NCBI GenBank assembly: GCA_030674185.1
Contig: JAPXFY010000031.1
Coordinates: 45,499,194-45,563,193 of the forward strand
Direction: 5' to 3'
DNA: 64,000 bases
Source: Monoplex corrugatus
Lineage: Eukaryota; Mollusca; Gastropoda; Littorinimorpha; Ranellidae
Shown here piece after piece: positions 43,301 to 54,438 of the stretch; the stretch's first letter is position 1, and each line of letters begins with the position of its first letter. Both the position numbers and the translations under genes were made by a program. Below the pieces are notes generated by a model that made no database searches, had not been told where the DNA came from, and was given only the letters and a program-made list of their open reading frames with translations.

Positions 43301-45855
43301 GTTACTACTACTACTGCTGTTACTACTACTGCTGTTAATACTGCTACTGCTGTTACTATTACTGTTGTTACTACTACTACTGTTTACTATACTGTGTTAC
43401 TACTACTACTGCTGTTACTACTACTGCTGTACTCATATGCTGTTACTACTACTGCTGTTACTACTACTACTGCTGTTACTATTTTCTTTGTTACTCTACT
43501 ACTACTGCTGTTACTACTACTACTGCTGTTACTACTACTGCTTTACTACTACTGCTGTTACTACTAACTGCTGTTACTACTACTACTGCTGTTACTATTA
43601 CAGTGTTTGTTACTACTACTGCTGTTACTTACATAGTTTACTACTGCTGTTACTACTACTACTGCTTTACTACTACTACTGCTGTTACTACTACTACTGC
43701 TGTATACTACTACTGCTGTTACTACTACCACTGCTGTTATACTACTACTGTGTTACTACTACTACTGCTGTTACTACTACTGTGTTACTACTACTGCTGT
43801 TTCTACTACTACTGCTGTTACTACTACTACTGCTGTTCTACTACACTGCTGTTACTACTGCTAGTTACTAACTACTGTTTGTTACTACTACTGCTGTTAC
43901 TACTACTACTGCTGTTACTACTACTACTGCTGTTACTATTACTACTGCTGTTACTATTACTGTTGTTACTACTACTACTGCTGTTACTACTACCACTGCT
44001 GTTACTACTGCTACTGCTGTTACTACTACTACTGCTGTTACTACTACTGTTGTTACTACTACTGCTGTATACTACTACTGCTGTTACTACTACTACTGCT
44101 GTTACTATTACTACTGCTGTTACTACTACTGTTGTTACTACTACTGCTGTTACTACTACCACTGCTGTTACTACTACCACTGCTGTTGCTACTGCTACTG
44201 CTGTTACTACTACTGTTGTTACTACTACTGCTGTTACTACTAAACTCTGTTACTACTACTGCTGTTACTACTACTACTGCTGTTACTACTACTACTGCTG
44301 TTACTACATACTACTGGCTGTTACTACTATTACTGTTGTACTACTACGGCTGTTAACTAATTACTGTTGTGACTACTACTGCTGTTACTATTACTGTTGT
44401 GACTACTACTGCTGTTACTATTACTGTTGTTACTACTACTGTTGTTACTATTACTGTTGTGACTACTACTGCTGTTACTATTACTGTTGTGACTACTACT
44501 GCTGTTACTATTACTGTTGTGACTACTACTGCTGTTACTATTACTGTTGTGACTACTACTGCTGTTACTATACTGTTGTTACTACATACTGTTGTTACTA
44601 CTACTACTGCTGTTACTACTACCAATTGCTGTTACTACTGCTACTGCTGTTACTACTACTACTGCTGTTACTATTACTGTTGTTACTACTACTACTACTA
44701 CTGCTGTTACTACTACTACTGTTACTATTACTGTTGTTACTACTACTGCTGCTACTACTACTGCTGTTACTACTACTGCTGTTACTATTACTGTTGTTAC
44801 TACTACTGCTGTTACTACTACTGCTGTTACTACTACTGTTATTATTACTGTTGTTACTACTACTGCTGTTACTACTACTGCTGTTACTACTACTGTTATT
44901 ATTACTGTTGTTACTACTACTGCTGTAACTACTACTGTTACTACTACTGCTGTTACTACTACTGCTGTTACTACTACTTGTTATTATTACTGTTGTTACT
45001 ACTACTGCTGTTACTACTACTACTGTTATTATTACTGTTGTTACTACTACTGCTGTTACTACTACTACTGTTACTACTACTGCTGTTACTACTACTGCTG
45101 TTACTATTACTGCTGTTACTACTACTGCTGTTACTACAACTGTTGTTACTACTACTGCTGTTACTACAACTGTTGTTACTACTACTGCTGTTACTACTAC
45201 TGCTGTTACTACTACTGCTGTTACTACTACTGCTGTTACTACTACTGCTGTCACTACAACTGTTGTTACTACTACTGCTGTTACTACTACTGCTGTTACT
45301 ACTACTGCTGTTACTATTACTGCTGTTACTATTACTACTGTTACTACTACTGCTGTTACTACTACTGCTGTTGCTACAACTGCTGTTACTACTACTGCTG
45401 TAACTACAACTGCTGTTACTACTACTGCTGTTACTACTACTGCTGTTACTACAACTGCTGTTACTACGACTGCTGTTACTACTACTGCTGTTGCTACAAC
45501 TGCTGTTACTACTACTGCTGTAACTACAACTGCTGTTACTACTGCTGCTGTTACTACTACTGCTGTTACTACTACTGCTGTTACTACAACTGCTGTTACT
45601 ACGACTGCTGTTACTACTACTGCTGTTACTACTACTGCTGTTGCTACTACTGCTGTTACTACTACTGTTGTAACTACTACTGCTGTTGCTACTACTGCTG
45701 TTACTACTACTATTGCTACTACTACTGCTGTAACTACTACTGCTGTTGCTACTACTGCTGTTACTACTACTGCTGTTACTACTACTGCTGTAACTACTAC
45801 TGCTACTACTACTGCTGTTATTACTACTATTGTTACTACTACTACTGCTATTACA
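40305..45855. repeat. ACT/GCT-rich compound microsatellite, about 5.5 kb
   Basis: Built from GTTACTACTACTGCT (15 bp) and 12/18-bp variants with GTTACTATTACTGTT and ACC-containing units. Units are multiples of three, so all plus frames stay open (poly-Thr/Val/Ala, poly-Leu, Tyr/Cys) without meaning. The segments 40305-41520 and 43880-45850 are regular; 41520-43870 carries many single-base indels. Confidence 0.97.
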
Positions 45856-45943
45856 CACACGTATTCAACTACACACACAAACTATACAAACTCACACAGA
45901 CACACACACACACACACACACATGATAAACACACATGCGCGCG

Positions 45944-45992
<49 letters not shown>
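45856..45992. repeat. (CA)n with (GC)n core
   Basis: CA repeats around GCGCGCGCGCGC at 45935-45950, an alternating purine-pyrimidine tract that could form Z-DNA. Confidence 0.9.
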
Positions 45993-46132
45993 CACATGTA
46001 CATAGTATATACTAACCAACCGCCAAGTGATTAATCAGTACAAACAACAATTTATGCAACATCCTCTCGCTCCCGTCTCATCCCCTCACAATGGAATTAA
46101 AAGGCACAAAGTATGTGTACTTAAAAACTTAC

Positions 46133-46221
46133 CAGCAACTCCACATTCGGGACAGATGTGAGCTGTTGGCCCCGGGAGTCTCACCGATGTGTTAACGATA
46201 CTGGCTGTACGAGGAAAAAGT
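46133..46221 (-). CDS. Possible minus-strand exon with CPECG motif
   Basis: On the minus strand a strong donor, GCTGGTAAGTTTTT, at 46133/46132 ends a reading frame LFPRTASIVNTSVRLPGPTA followed by HICPECGVA. A candidate acceptor (TTCGTTTGTAG) bounds it at 46222. If the acceptor is unused, the frame extends up to an ATG at 46286. CPECG is half a zinc-ribbon-type site. I do not recognise the gene. Confidence rests only on the splice signals and composition. Confidence 0.35.
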
Positions 46222-46440
46222 CTACAAACGAACACATACCACACACTCACTTTCAAGTCGGAAGAGGCAAGATTCATACATAACACCCCTGGACAAGGCC
46301 TTTTCCGTTGAAAGAGTCAAGTCAAATCAACACGGAAGAAGGTCTACCAGAATCTCTGAAATTCTCAAGCACGTTGTTGATAAAATCATTTTGAAGTCGG
46401 AGTTATCTTTCTTGAGCAAAAACCGAAAACGGATATGTGC

Positions 46441-46520
46441 TAGTTGCAGCCACAGACATCTAAGATATAGACTGCGCGTGCCTGCCTGCGAGTGGCCCCA
46501 TAGCGCCACCATTTACCGAG
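46441..46520. repeat. Left arm of inverted duplicate around THAP exon
   Basis: Complement of 46442-46489 matches 47711-47758 at about nine positions in ten (core CGCGCAGTCTA.ATCTTAGAT then GTCTGTGG.TGCA). Confidence 0.75.
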
Positions 46521-46861
46521 GACCGGTCTGCTCGCTCTCGGCAGCTGGGCGTAGTACAATTTAGTAATGACCGGCGTGTTAATTTGACTGAAAAACGTGT
46601 ATCACTGTTAAAAAAAATATCGGGAACAACTACCAGTACTGTTTAGCAGAAGGTCATAGCTAAGGGACAGTCTGTTTAGTTGGTGTAGCTTTACACTTGA
46701 TGCTTTGACTGATAACGGAATAAAGTGACCCCCCTGACCAAGAAATTCCAATGCCATGTGTTAGGTCTGCACTATCTTATTGATAAACTGTCTACTAGGT
46801 AGGCCCCTAACAGGCGTGGGAATTCACGAGTTATTATAAACTTTACCATCTAAATTGACTG

Positions 46862-46988
46862 CTCTCACACACCCACACACACACACACACACTCACACAC
46901 ACACTCACTTTCTCTTTCTCTCTCTTTCTCGCTCTCTGTGTGTGTGTGTGTGTGTGTGTGAAAGAGAGAGAGAGCGAGAGAGAGAGAG
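46862..46988. repeat. Palindromic (CA)n-(CT)n-(TG)n-(GA)n
   Basis: CA, then TTTCTCT, then TG, then GAGAGA runs. The two halves are complementary and could fold back. Between 46520 and 46860 there is no recognisable gene. Confidence 0.9.
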
Positions 46989-47182
46989 GTGTCAAAGGTT
47001 ACTTTAGACTTCAGTGCAGCACAGTACCGTTACCACTGGGACGTGAGCATGAGTCTGGCATTGTTCTTGTCGTAGCGATGCGTATAAGTGTTGGAAGTTC
47101 TTATTTGAAAATAGTATGCTCGGAAAGATCACGTTTTGAGCTTTCTGGTAATATCAAATACTTGACCATTTGAGGAACGGAA

Positions 47183-47250
47183 ATGTCTGGAACCTTTTGT
47201 GTGGCATGGGGCTGTTCAAACAGAAAAAGAAAAGGGAAATCGTTTCATAG
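47183..47250 (+). CDS. THAP zinc-finger first exon (partial)
   Basis: ATG at 47183 reads MSGTFCVAWGCSNRKRKGKS and FH, then a donor CATAGGTGTGTG at 47251. The pattern M..CVA.GC.N...KGKSFH(R) is the N-terminus of the THAP DNA-binding domain; the two Cys are the first half of its C2CH zinc site. An exon break at this position, with AG to be completed as Arg from the next exon, is common in THAP genes. THAP proteins are host transcription factors or P-element/Kolobok-type transposases. The second half (FP..., C..H, AVPTIF-type box) was not found in the window. It sits between inverted duplicates at 46441 and 47711. Confidence 0.65.
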
Positions 47251-47535
47251 GTGTGTGTGTGTGTGCATGCGTGTGTGTGTGTGTGTGTGTTGCGTGCGTG
47301 CGTGTGTGTGTGCGTGCGTGCGTACGTGTGTGCGTGTGTGTGTGTGTGTGTGTGTGCGCGTGCCTGTGCGTGTGGTATGTGTGTGTGTGTATGCAGAAGA
47401 GAGAGCCAAACTTTACACACACACACATACACACACACACTCACACAACACACACACACAAAGACACACACATATGCATGCACGCGCGCGCACGCACAAA
47501 CACACACACACGCACACACACTCACCACGCGCACC
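47251..47535. repeat. (TG)n followed by (CA)n, self-complementary
   Basis: About 140 bp TG/CG-rich repeat, a short spacer (GAAGAGAGAGCCAAAC), then about 120 bp CA repeat. The first bases double as the splice donor of the THAP exon. Confidence 0.95.
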
Positions 47536-47664
47536 CTAATAATGGGTCATCGGAGATTTCTTTAAAAAAAATATTTAAACGATACAGCCTGGCTTTCTCC
47601 TCTGTCCGTCATTCATTTACACAGAGTAAGCAACAGACTGCTGAGCGCTGGTAGGTCCCCAAAA

Positions 47665-47800
47665 TGGCTGCCACTCGCAGCCAGCGGTGGGGCCATTTCG
47701 CCTCAACGCTCGCAGACAGGCGCGCGCAGTCTACATCTTAGATGTCTGTGGTTGCAGCAGACGCATATCTTAGATGTCTGTGAGCAGACGACACTATTGT
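47665..47800. repeat. Right arm of inverted duplicate, with internal repeat
   Basis: Contains ATCTTAGATGTCTGTG twice (47735 and 47768), and the arm complementary to 46442-46489. From 47800 to 48845 there is a poly-C run (47861-47873) and AT-rich sequence without a clear gene. Confidence 0.7.
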
Positions 47801-48845
47801 CGCGCACAGAAGAGCCGATTTTGTTTTGATTTGTTTCGATTTGTTTGTTTCTTCGCCTTTCCCCCCCCCCCCCCTCCCCAAATCAGAAGTCAATTCTTGA
47901 TGGTAATGTTTATAGCATAAATGCAGATTGATTCAGCAGCTCTGTCCACCGGGAGCATTACTAGCCTATCGCACGTCAAGAGTTTCTGTTATGACCTTGA
48001 CCGAAGCTATTTTTAAAGACATGTGAGATGCGTGTTTGGAGAAACAAACAGCTCATACCTTCTTGGGAAAATACCATCGCTGTGGTAAGAAAGATGTGAG
48101 GAGAGGGGTGGAGGTGCGAGGTGGGGGTTGCAGGGGCCCAAACTTCTTTCCATTCCCCAAATGGATAAAATTCAGTTTGCCCATTGCATTAACGCCACAC
48201 ATGCTGCGTGCTGGAAGGGTCCAAACTGACTGACATTTGACATAAACCTGTGCATAAATCTGATGAACTGGCAAGGTCTTGTGTTATCCAGCCCGTGGGT
48301 TTTAATTTTGATTTTTGTTAAAAAAAACAACAACAACACAACAGACAATGTAATGAGGTTTATTTTGATTTTCGTTTTGTTTGCACATGTTTTTACTGAT
48401 TTATGAAAACAGATTTCCCACATAATTTTGTCTGGGACTAATCTTTTGTTCCATGGGATGTTTTATGGGCACTGAGCGCATGCTGCACATGGGACCTCAG
48501 TCAGTTTCTGTTCTCTGTCCTCATTTTTTGTTTCTGATTTTTTGAAAGATGATCGCTCTTTGGGAGTTTCGTTGTGCTTACCTTTTTTTCTGTCTCATTT
48601 CTCTGCCACTATAATGACCTCTGAAACTGGGACATTTTTAAAAAAAAATGTTATGACGATGAAGACAATGGATATGCTCAGAATGTTGCTATGGAATTCC
48701 ACTGGTCTACGATCGAAACAGTGTGACAGGGAAGCTCTACGCTTACTATCATGACATTACACCCTGGCGTCAACCTGGACCGAGAGAAACAGACACCTGC
48801 AGTGTTGGCCAGAAGATTTGAGCAACACTCTCAATGATGCATTCC

Positions 48846-48945
48846 NNNNNNNNNNNNNNNNNNNNNNNNNNNNNNNNNNNNNNNNNNNNNNNNNNNNNNN
48901 NNNNNNNNNNNNNNNNNNNNNNNNNNNNNNNNNNNNNNNNNNNNN
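48846..48945. other. Assembly gap (100 N)
   Basis: Exactly 100 N, directly followed by a tandem repeat, which probably caused the break. Confidence 0.99.
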
Positions 48946-49430
48946 GGCATCATTTTCTTTTTGTTTTGTGTTTATCGGTTAATGTGGCTTGTTTTTTGTG
49001 TACAAGGTAATTAATGGCATCATTTTTGTTTTGTTTTGTGTTTATCGGTTAATGCGGTTTGTTGTTTGTTTACAAGGTAATTAATGGCATCATTTTTGTT
49101 TTGTTTTGTTTATCAGTTAATGTGACTTGTTTGTGTACAAGGTAATTAATGACACCATTTTTGTTTTGTTTTGTGTTTATCAGTTAATGTGACTTGTTTG
49201 TGTACAAGGTAATTAATGACACCATTTTTGTTTTGTTTTGTGTTTATCAGTTAATGTAGCTTGTTGTTTGTTTACAAGGTAATTAATGGCATCATTTTCT
49301 TTCTGTATTTGTGCTTATCAGTTAATGTGCTTGTTGTTTGTGTATAGAGTAATTAGTGACACCATTTTCTTTTTGTATTCGTGTTTGTCAATGAATGTGA
49401 CTGTTGTTTGTATACAAGGTAGTTAACTGG
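48946..49430. repeat. About 65-70 bp tandem repeat, seven copies
   Basis: Unit with GGTAATTAATGGCATCATTT, TTGTTTTGTTTTGTGTTTATC and GTTAATGTG.CTTGTT. The array probably extends into the gap. Confidence 0.93.
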
Positions 49431-49431
49431 A

Positions 49432-50005
49432 TGTTTCTTATGACCAGCTCCCCCCATGGGGATGCCGGGGGCTCTTTCAGTATAAATAGTATCCCCACCT
49501 TCTGGAAATTCTGTGCTAGAAATGTCCTCTTTTCTCTCTCTTTGTTTCTGCCTTGTTCCTTTGCTTTCTGTCATTTCTTCCTATAATTTTCTGCCTTGCT
49601 GGTCCATTCACCTGTATGTGTTCGATAAAGTCTTACGTACTTTTTCTTAGGATTGATAGTGAGGTACATGCATCAAGTGCATCTTTGGCTCTAGGGAGGT
49701 GAGATATGCGTAAGCAATTTTAGGTAATTTATGCCTGTTTTTAGATATATTTTGGTGTCCTTAGGTATGCTGAAATTTGTATTCAGGTTTGTTTTTTAAA
49801 TCTCCTGTTCGATAAAATGGACGGAGTGGTCAACGCTGGGGCATGTCCTTAGATTATGTGTGTGAATTTTTGATATGTGTACTTAATTTTCTTTTTTTTT
49901 CCCCCTCTGAAGTTTTGTATGTTTTGAAGCAGTTACAGCCCTGATATGGCTCTACGTAGTCGGCTAGATTTTAAACACCAATAACAATAACAATAAAAAT
50001 GACCA
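49432..50005 (+). mobile_element. Dispersed family A, full plus copy
   Basis: About 574 bp from the head (CATGGGGATGCCGGGGGCTC) through GCTGGTCCATTCACCTGT and CGATAAAATGGACGGAG to the tail (AGCCCTGATATGGCTC, TTTTAAACACCAATAACAAT). It is the best reference copy. It has no open reading frame and no obvious tRNA promoter boxes at the head. Confidence 0.8.
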
Positions 50006-50030
50006 GTTCTTTTATCTTTTTTTTCCCAGG

Positions 50031-50145
50031 AGCAGACTTCTTTGTTTCGCGGACAGTCGTAATTGGGACAACCTGAAAGAATCCCTTTGCAAAAATCAGA
50101 AAATTGTCATCGCTTCCAGCAGGAGTTGGATGAGACTGGTACGAA
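50031..50145 (+). other. Possible exon, low confidence
   Basis: Acceptor-like TTTTTTTTCCCAG precedes an open stretch (SRLLCFADSRNWDNLKES in one frame) to about 50145, with a GGTACGA donor-like site. No family was recognised, and other frames are partly open. Confidence 0.2.
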
Positions 50146-51967
50146 CATCATTGATATTTTTCAGTGTAACAGTGTAGTTTGTTTTATCAAGACAGTGTTA
50201 CAGTGTAGTTTGTTTTATCAAGGCAGTGTTACAGTGTAGTTTGTTTTATCAAGGCAGTGTTACAGTGTAGTTTGTTTTATCAAGGCAGTGTTACAGTGTA
50301 GTTTGTTTCATCAAGGCAATGTTACAGTGTAGTTTGTTTTATCAAGGCAGTGTTACACTGTAGTGTTTTATCAAGGCAGTGTTACAGTGTAGTTTTATCA
50401 AGGTAGTGTTACAGTGTAGTGTGTTTTATCAAGGCAGTGTTACAGTGTAGTTTGTTTTATCAAGGCAGTGTTACAGTGTAGTTTGTTTTATCAAGGCAGT
50501 GTTACACTGTAGTGTTTTATCAAGGCAGTGTTACAGTGTAGTTTGTTTTATCAAGGCAGTGTTACAGTGTAGTTTGTTTTATCAAGGCAGTGTTACAGTG
50601 TAGTTTGTTTTATCAAGGCAGTGTTACAGTGTAGTTTGTTTTATCAAGGCAGTGTTACAGTGTAGTGTTTTATCAAGGCAGTGTTACAGTGTAGTGTTTT
50701 ATCAAGGCAGTGTTACAGTGTAGTGTTTTATCAAGGCAGTGTTACAGTGTAGTGTTTTATCAAGGCAGTGTAACAGTGTAGTTTGTTTATCAAGGCAGTG
50801 TTACAGTGTAGTGTAGTGTTACAGTGTAGTGTTTTATCAAGGCAGTGTTACAGTGTAGTTTGTTTTATCAAGGCAGTGTTACAGTGTAGTGTAGTGTTAC
50901 AGTGTAGTGTTTTATCAAGGCAGTGTTACAGTGTAGTTTGTTTTATCAAGGCAGTGTTACAGTGTAGTGTTTTATCAAGGCAGTGTTACAGTGTAGTGTT
51001 TTATCAAGGCAGTGTTACAGTGTAGTGTTTTATCAAGGCAGTGTTACAGTGTAGTGTTTTATCAAGGCAGTGTAACAGTGTAGTTTGTTTTATCAAGGCA
51101 GTGTTACAGTGTAGTGTAGTGTTACAGTGTAGTGTTTTATCAAGGCAGTGTTACAGTGTAGTTTGTTTTATCAAGGCAATGTTACAGTGTAGTGTAGTGT
51201 TACAGTGTAGTGTTTTATCAAGGCAGTGTTACAGTGTAGTTTGTTTTATCAAGGCAGTGTTACAGTGTAGTGTAGTGTTACAGTGTAGTGTTTTATCAAG
51301 GCAGTGTTACAGTGTAGTTTGTTTTATCAAGGCAGTGTTACAGTGTAGTGTTTTATCAAGGCAGTGTTACAGTGTAGTTTGTTTTATCAAGGCAGTGTTA
51401 CAGTGTAGTGTGTTTTATCAAGGCAGTGTTACAGTGTAGTGTGTTTTATCAAGGCAGTGTTACAGTGTAGTGTGTTTTATCAAGGCAGTGTTACAGTGTA
51501 GTTTGTTTTATCAAAGCAGTGTTACAGTGTAGTGTTTTATCAAGGCAGTGTTACAGTATAGTGTTTTATCAAGACAGTGTTACAGTGTAGTGTTTTATCA
51601 AGGCAGTGTTACAGTGTAGTGTTTTATCAAGGCAGTGTTACAGTGTAGTGTTTTATCAAGACAGTGTTACAGTGTAGTGTTTTATCAAGGCAGTGTTACA
51701 GTGTAGTGTTTTATCAAGACAGTGTTACAGTGTAGTGTTTTATCAAGGCAGTGTTACAGTGTAGTTTGTTTTATCAAGACAGTGTTACAGTGTAGTGTTT
51801 TATCAAGGCAATGTTACAGTGTAGTGTTTTATCAAGGCAGTGTTACAGTGTAGTGTTTTATCAAGGCAGTGTTACAGTGTAGTTTGTTTTATCAAGGCAG
51901 TGTTACACTGTAGTGTGTTTTATCAAGGCAGTGTTACAGTGTAGTGTTTTATCAAGGCAGTGTTACA

Positions 51968-52457
51968 TCCCAGCATCCCAATGAGCACCAAGGCAAAACT
52001 CATCAACGCCATCTTCGTTCCAACACTCACATACCAGTGTCAGACATGGGCCCTAACAAAAGCCTTAGAGAGAAAATTGGTCACATGTGAAATGCGCTGC
52101 CTGAGAAAAGCTGTCAACAAGACCAGACGCGACAAGATCAAGAATGAGGTGATCAGAAACATGGTCGGACTAACACCAATTCTCCACCATGTCGAACAAC
52201 AAAGGATCAGGTGGTTTGGTCACCTCACCAGAATGCCGCCCGACCAACCGGCCCTACGGGCATACACCACCAGATACACTGGCTGGAAAGCCAGAGGTAG
52301 ACCACGGAGACGATGGAGCGACTCCGTGGCTGACACCCTGCGAGCCCATAACCTGTCACTCTATCAAGCCTCCCGCCTTGCTGCAGACAGACGTCTGTGT
52401 CTCCCCGCGACGCCGAAGGGCACCAGCGGCAGATGAAAGAAAGAAGAAGAAGAAGAA
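51968..52457 (+). mobile_element. 5'-truncated LINE insert 1
   Basis: 490 bp between GTTACA repeats (51962-51967 and 52458-52463), which may be the target duplication or just the array unit. It encodes the LINE C-terminus in one frame: MSTKAKLINAIFVPTLTYQC, then QTWALTKALERKL, QQRIRWFGHLTRM and RPRRRWSDSV, ending in a stop and a short (GAA)n tail. This is the region after the RT thumb in APE-type LINEs. The segment has no RT active site. Confidence 0.85.
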
Positions 52458-53948
52458 GTTACAGTGTAGTGTTTTATCAAGGCAATGTTACAGTGTAGTG
52501 TAGTGTTACAGTGTAGTGTTTTATCAAGGCAGTGTTACAGTGTAGTGTTTTATCAAGGCAGTGTTACAGTGTAGTGTTTTATCAAGGCAGTGTTACAGTG
52601 TAGTTTGTTTTATCAAGGCAGTGTTACAGTGTAGTGTTTTATCAAGGCAGTGTTACAGTGTAGTGTTTTATCAAGGCAGTGTTACAGTGTAGTGTTTTAT
52701 CAAGACAGTGTTACAGTGTAGTTTGTTTTATCAAGGCAGTGTTACAGTGTAGTGTTTTATCAAGGCAGTGTTACAGTGTAGTTTCTTTTATCAAGGCAGT
52801 GTTACAGTGTAGTTTGTTTTATCAAGGCAGTGTTACAGTGTAGTTTGTTTTATCAAGGCAGTGTTACACTGTAGTGTTTTATCAAGGCAGTGTTACAGTG
52901 TAGTGTTTTATCAAGGCAGTGTTACAGTGTAGTTTGTTTTATCAAGGCAGTGTTACACTGTAGTGTGTTTTATCAAGGCAGTGTTACAGTGTAGTGTTTT
53001 ATCAAGGCAGTGTTACAGTGTAGTGTTTTATCAAGGCAGTGTTACAGTGTAGTTTGTTTTATCAAGGCAGTGTTACAGTGTAGTGTTTTATCAAGGCAGT
53101 GTTACAGTGTAGTTTTATCAAGGCAGTTTTACAGTGTAGTTTTATCAAGGCAGTGTTACAGTGTAGTTTGTTTTATCAAGGCAGTGTTTCAGTGTAGTGT
53201 TTTATCAAGGTAGTGTTACAGTGTAGTTTATTTTATCAAGGCAGTGTTACAGTGTAGTTTTATCAAGGCAGTGTTACAGTGTAGTTTGTTTTATCAAGGC
53301 AGTGTTACAGTGTAGTTGTTTTATCAAGGCAGTGTTACAGTGTAGTTTGTTTTATCAAGGCAGTGTTACAGTGTAGTGTTTTATCAAGGCAGTGTTACAG
53401 TGTAGTGTTTTTATCAAGGCAGTGTTACAGTGTAATTTGTTTTATCAAGGCAGTGTTACAGTGTAGTTTGTTTTATCAAGGCAGTGTTACAGTGTAGTGT
53501 TTTATCAAGGCAGTGTTACAGTGTAGTGTTTTATCAAGGCAGTGTTACAGTGTAGTGTTTTATCAAGGCAGTGTAGTTTGTTTTATCAAGGCAGTGTTAC
53601 AGTGTAGTTTGTTTTATCAAGGCAGTGTTACAGTGTAGTTTGTTTTATCAAGGCAGTGTTACAGTGTAGTGTTTTATCAAGGCAGTGTTACAGTGTAGTG
53701 TAGTGTTACAGTGTAGTGTTTTATCAAGGCAGTGTTACAGTGTAGTTTGTTTTATCAAGGCAGTGTTACAGTGTAGTGTTTTATCAAGGCAGTGTTACAG
53801 TGTAGTGTTTTATCAAGGCAGTGTTACAGTGTAGTGTTTTATCAAGGCAGTGTTACAGTGTAGTTTGTTTTATCAAGGCAGTGTTACACTGTAGTGTGTT
53901 TTATCAAGGCAGTGTTACAGTGTAGTGTTTTATCAAGGCAGTGTTACA

Positions 53949-54438
53949 TCCCAGCATCCCAATGAGCACCAAGGCAAAACTCATCAACGCCATCTTCGTT
54001 CCAACACTCACATACCAGTGTCAGACATGGGCCCTAACAAAAGCCTTAGAGAGAAAATTGGTCACATGTGAAATGCGCTGCCTGAGAAAAGCTGTCAACA
54101 AGACCAGACGCGACAAGATCAAGAATGAGGTGATCAGAAACATGGTCGGACTAACACCAATTCTCCACCATGTCGAACAACAAAGGATCAGGTGGTTTGG
54201 TCACCTCACCAGAATGCCGCCCGACCAACCGGCCCTACGGGCATACACCACCAGATACACTGGCTGGAAAGCCAGAGGTAGACCACGGAGACGATGGAGC
54301 GACTCCGTGGCTGACACCCTGCGAGCCCATAACCTGTCACTCTATCAAGCCTCCCGCCTTGCTGCAGACAGACGTCTGTGTCTCCCCGCGACGCCGAAGG
54401 GCACCAGCGGCAGATGAAAGAAAGAAGAAGAAGAAGAA
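53949..54438 (+). mobile_element. 5'-truncated LINE insert 2 (duplicate of insert 1)
   Basis: No difference from insert 1 was noticed by eye, and it sits exactly 1981 bp downstream, with the same flanking array units on both sides. It therefore arose by duplication of the array segment rather than by a second insertion. Confidence 0.85.

Noticed and set aside
40257..45878. Poly-Leu, poly-Thr/Val/Ala and Tyr/Cys open frames
   Set aside because: Products of a trinucleotide-phased microsatellite, with no start context, domains or unique sequence.
46441..47760. A complete THAP transposon between the inverted arms
   Set aside because: Only a first exon is present, no catalytic domain fits in 1.3 kb, and no target duplication was seen at the arm borders.
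48946..49430. Regularly spaced repeats resembling a CRISPR array
   Set aside because: The repeats are contiguous diverged tandem units without unique spacers, and the context is eukaryotic.
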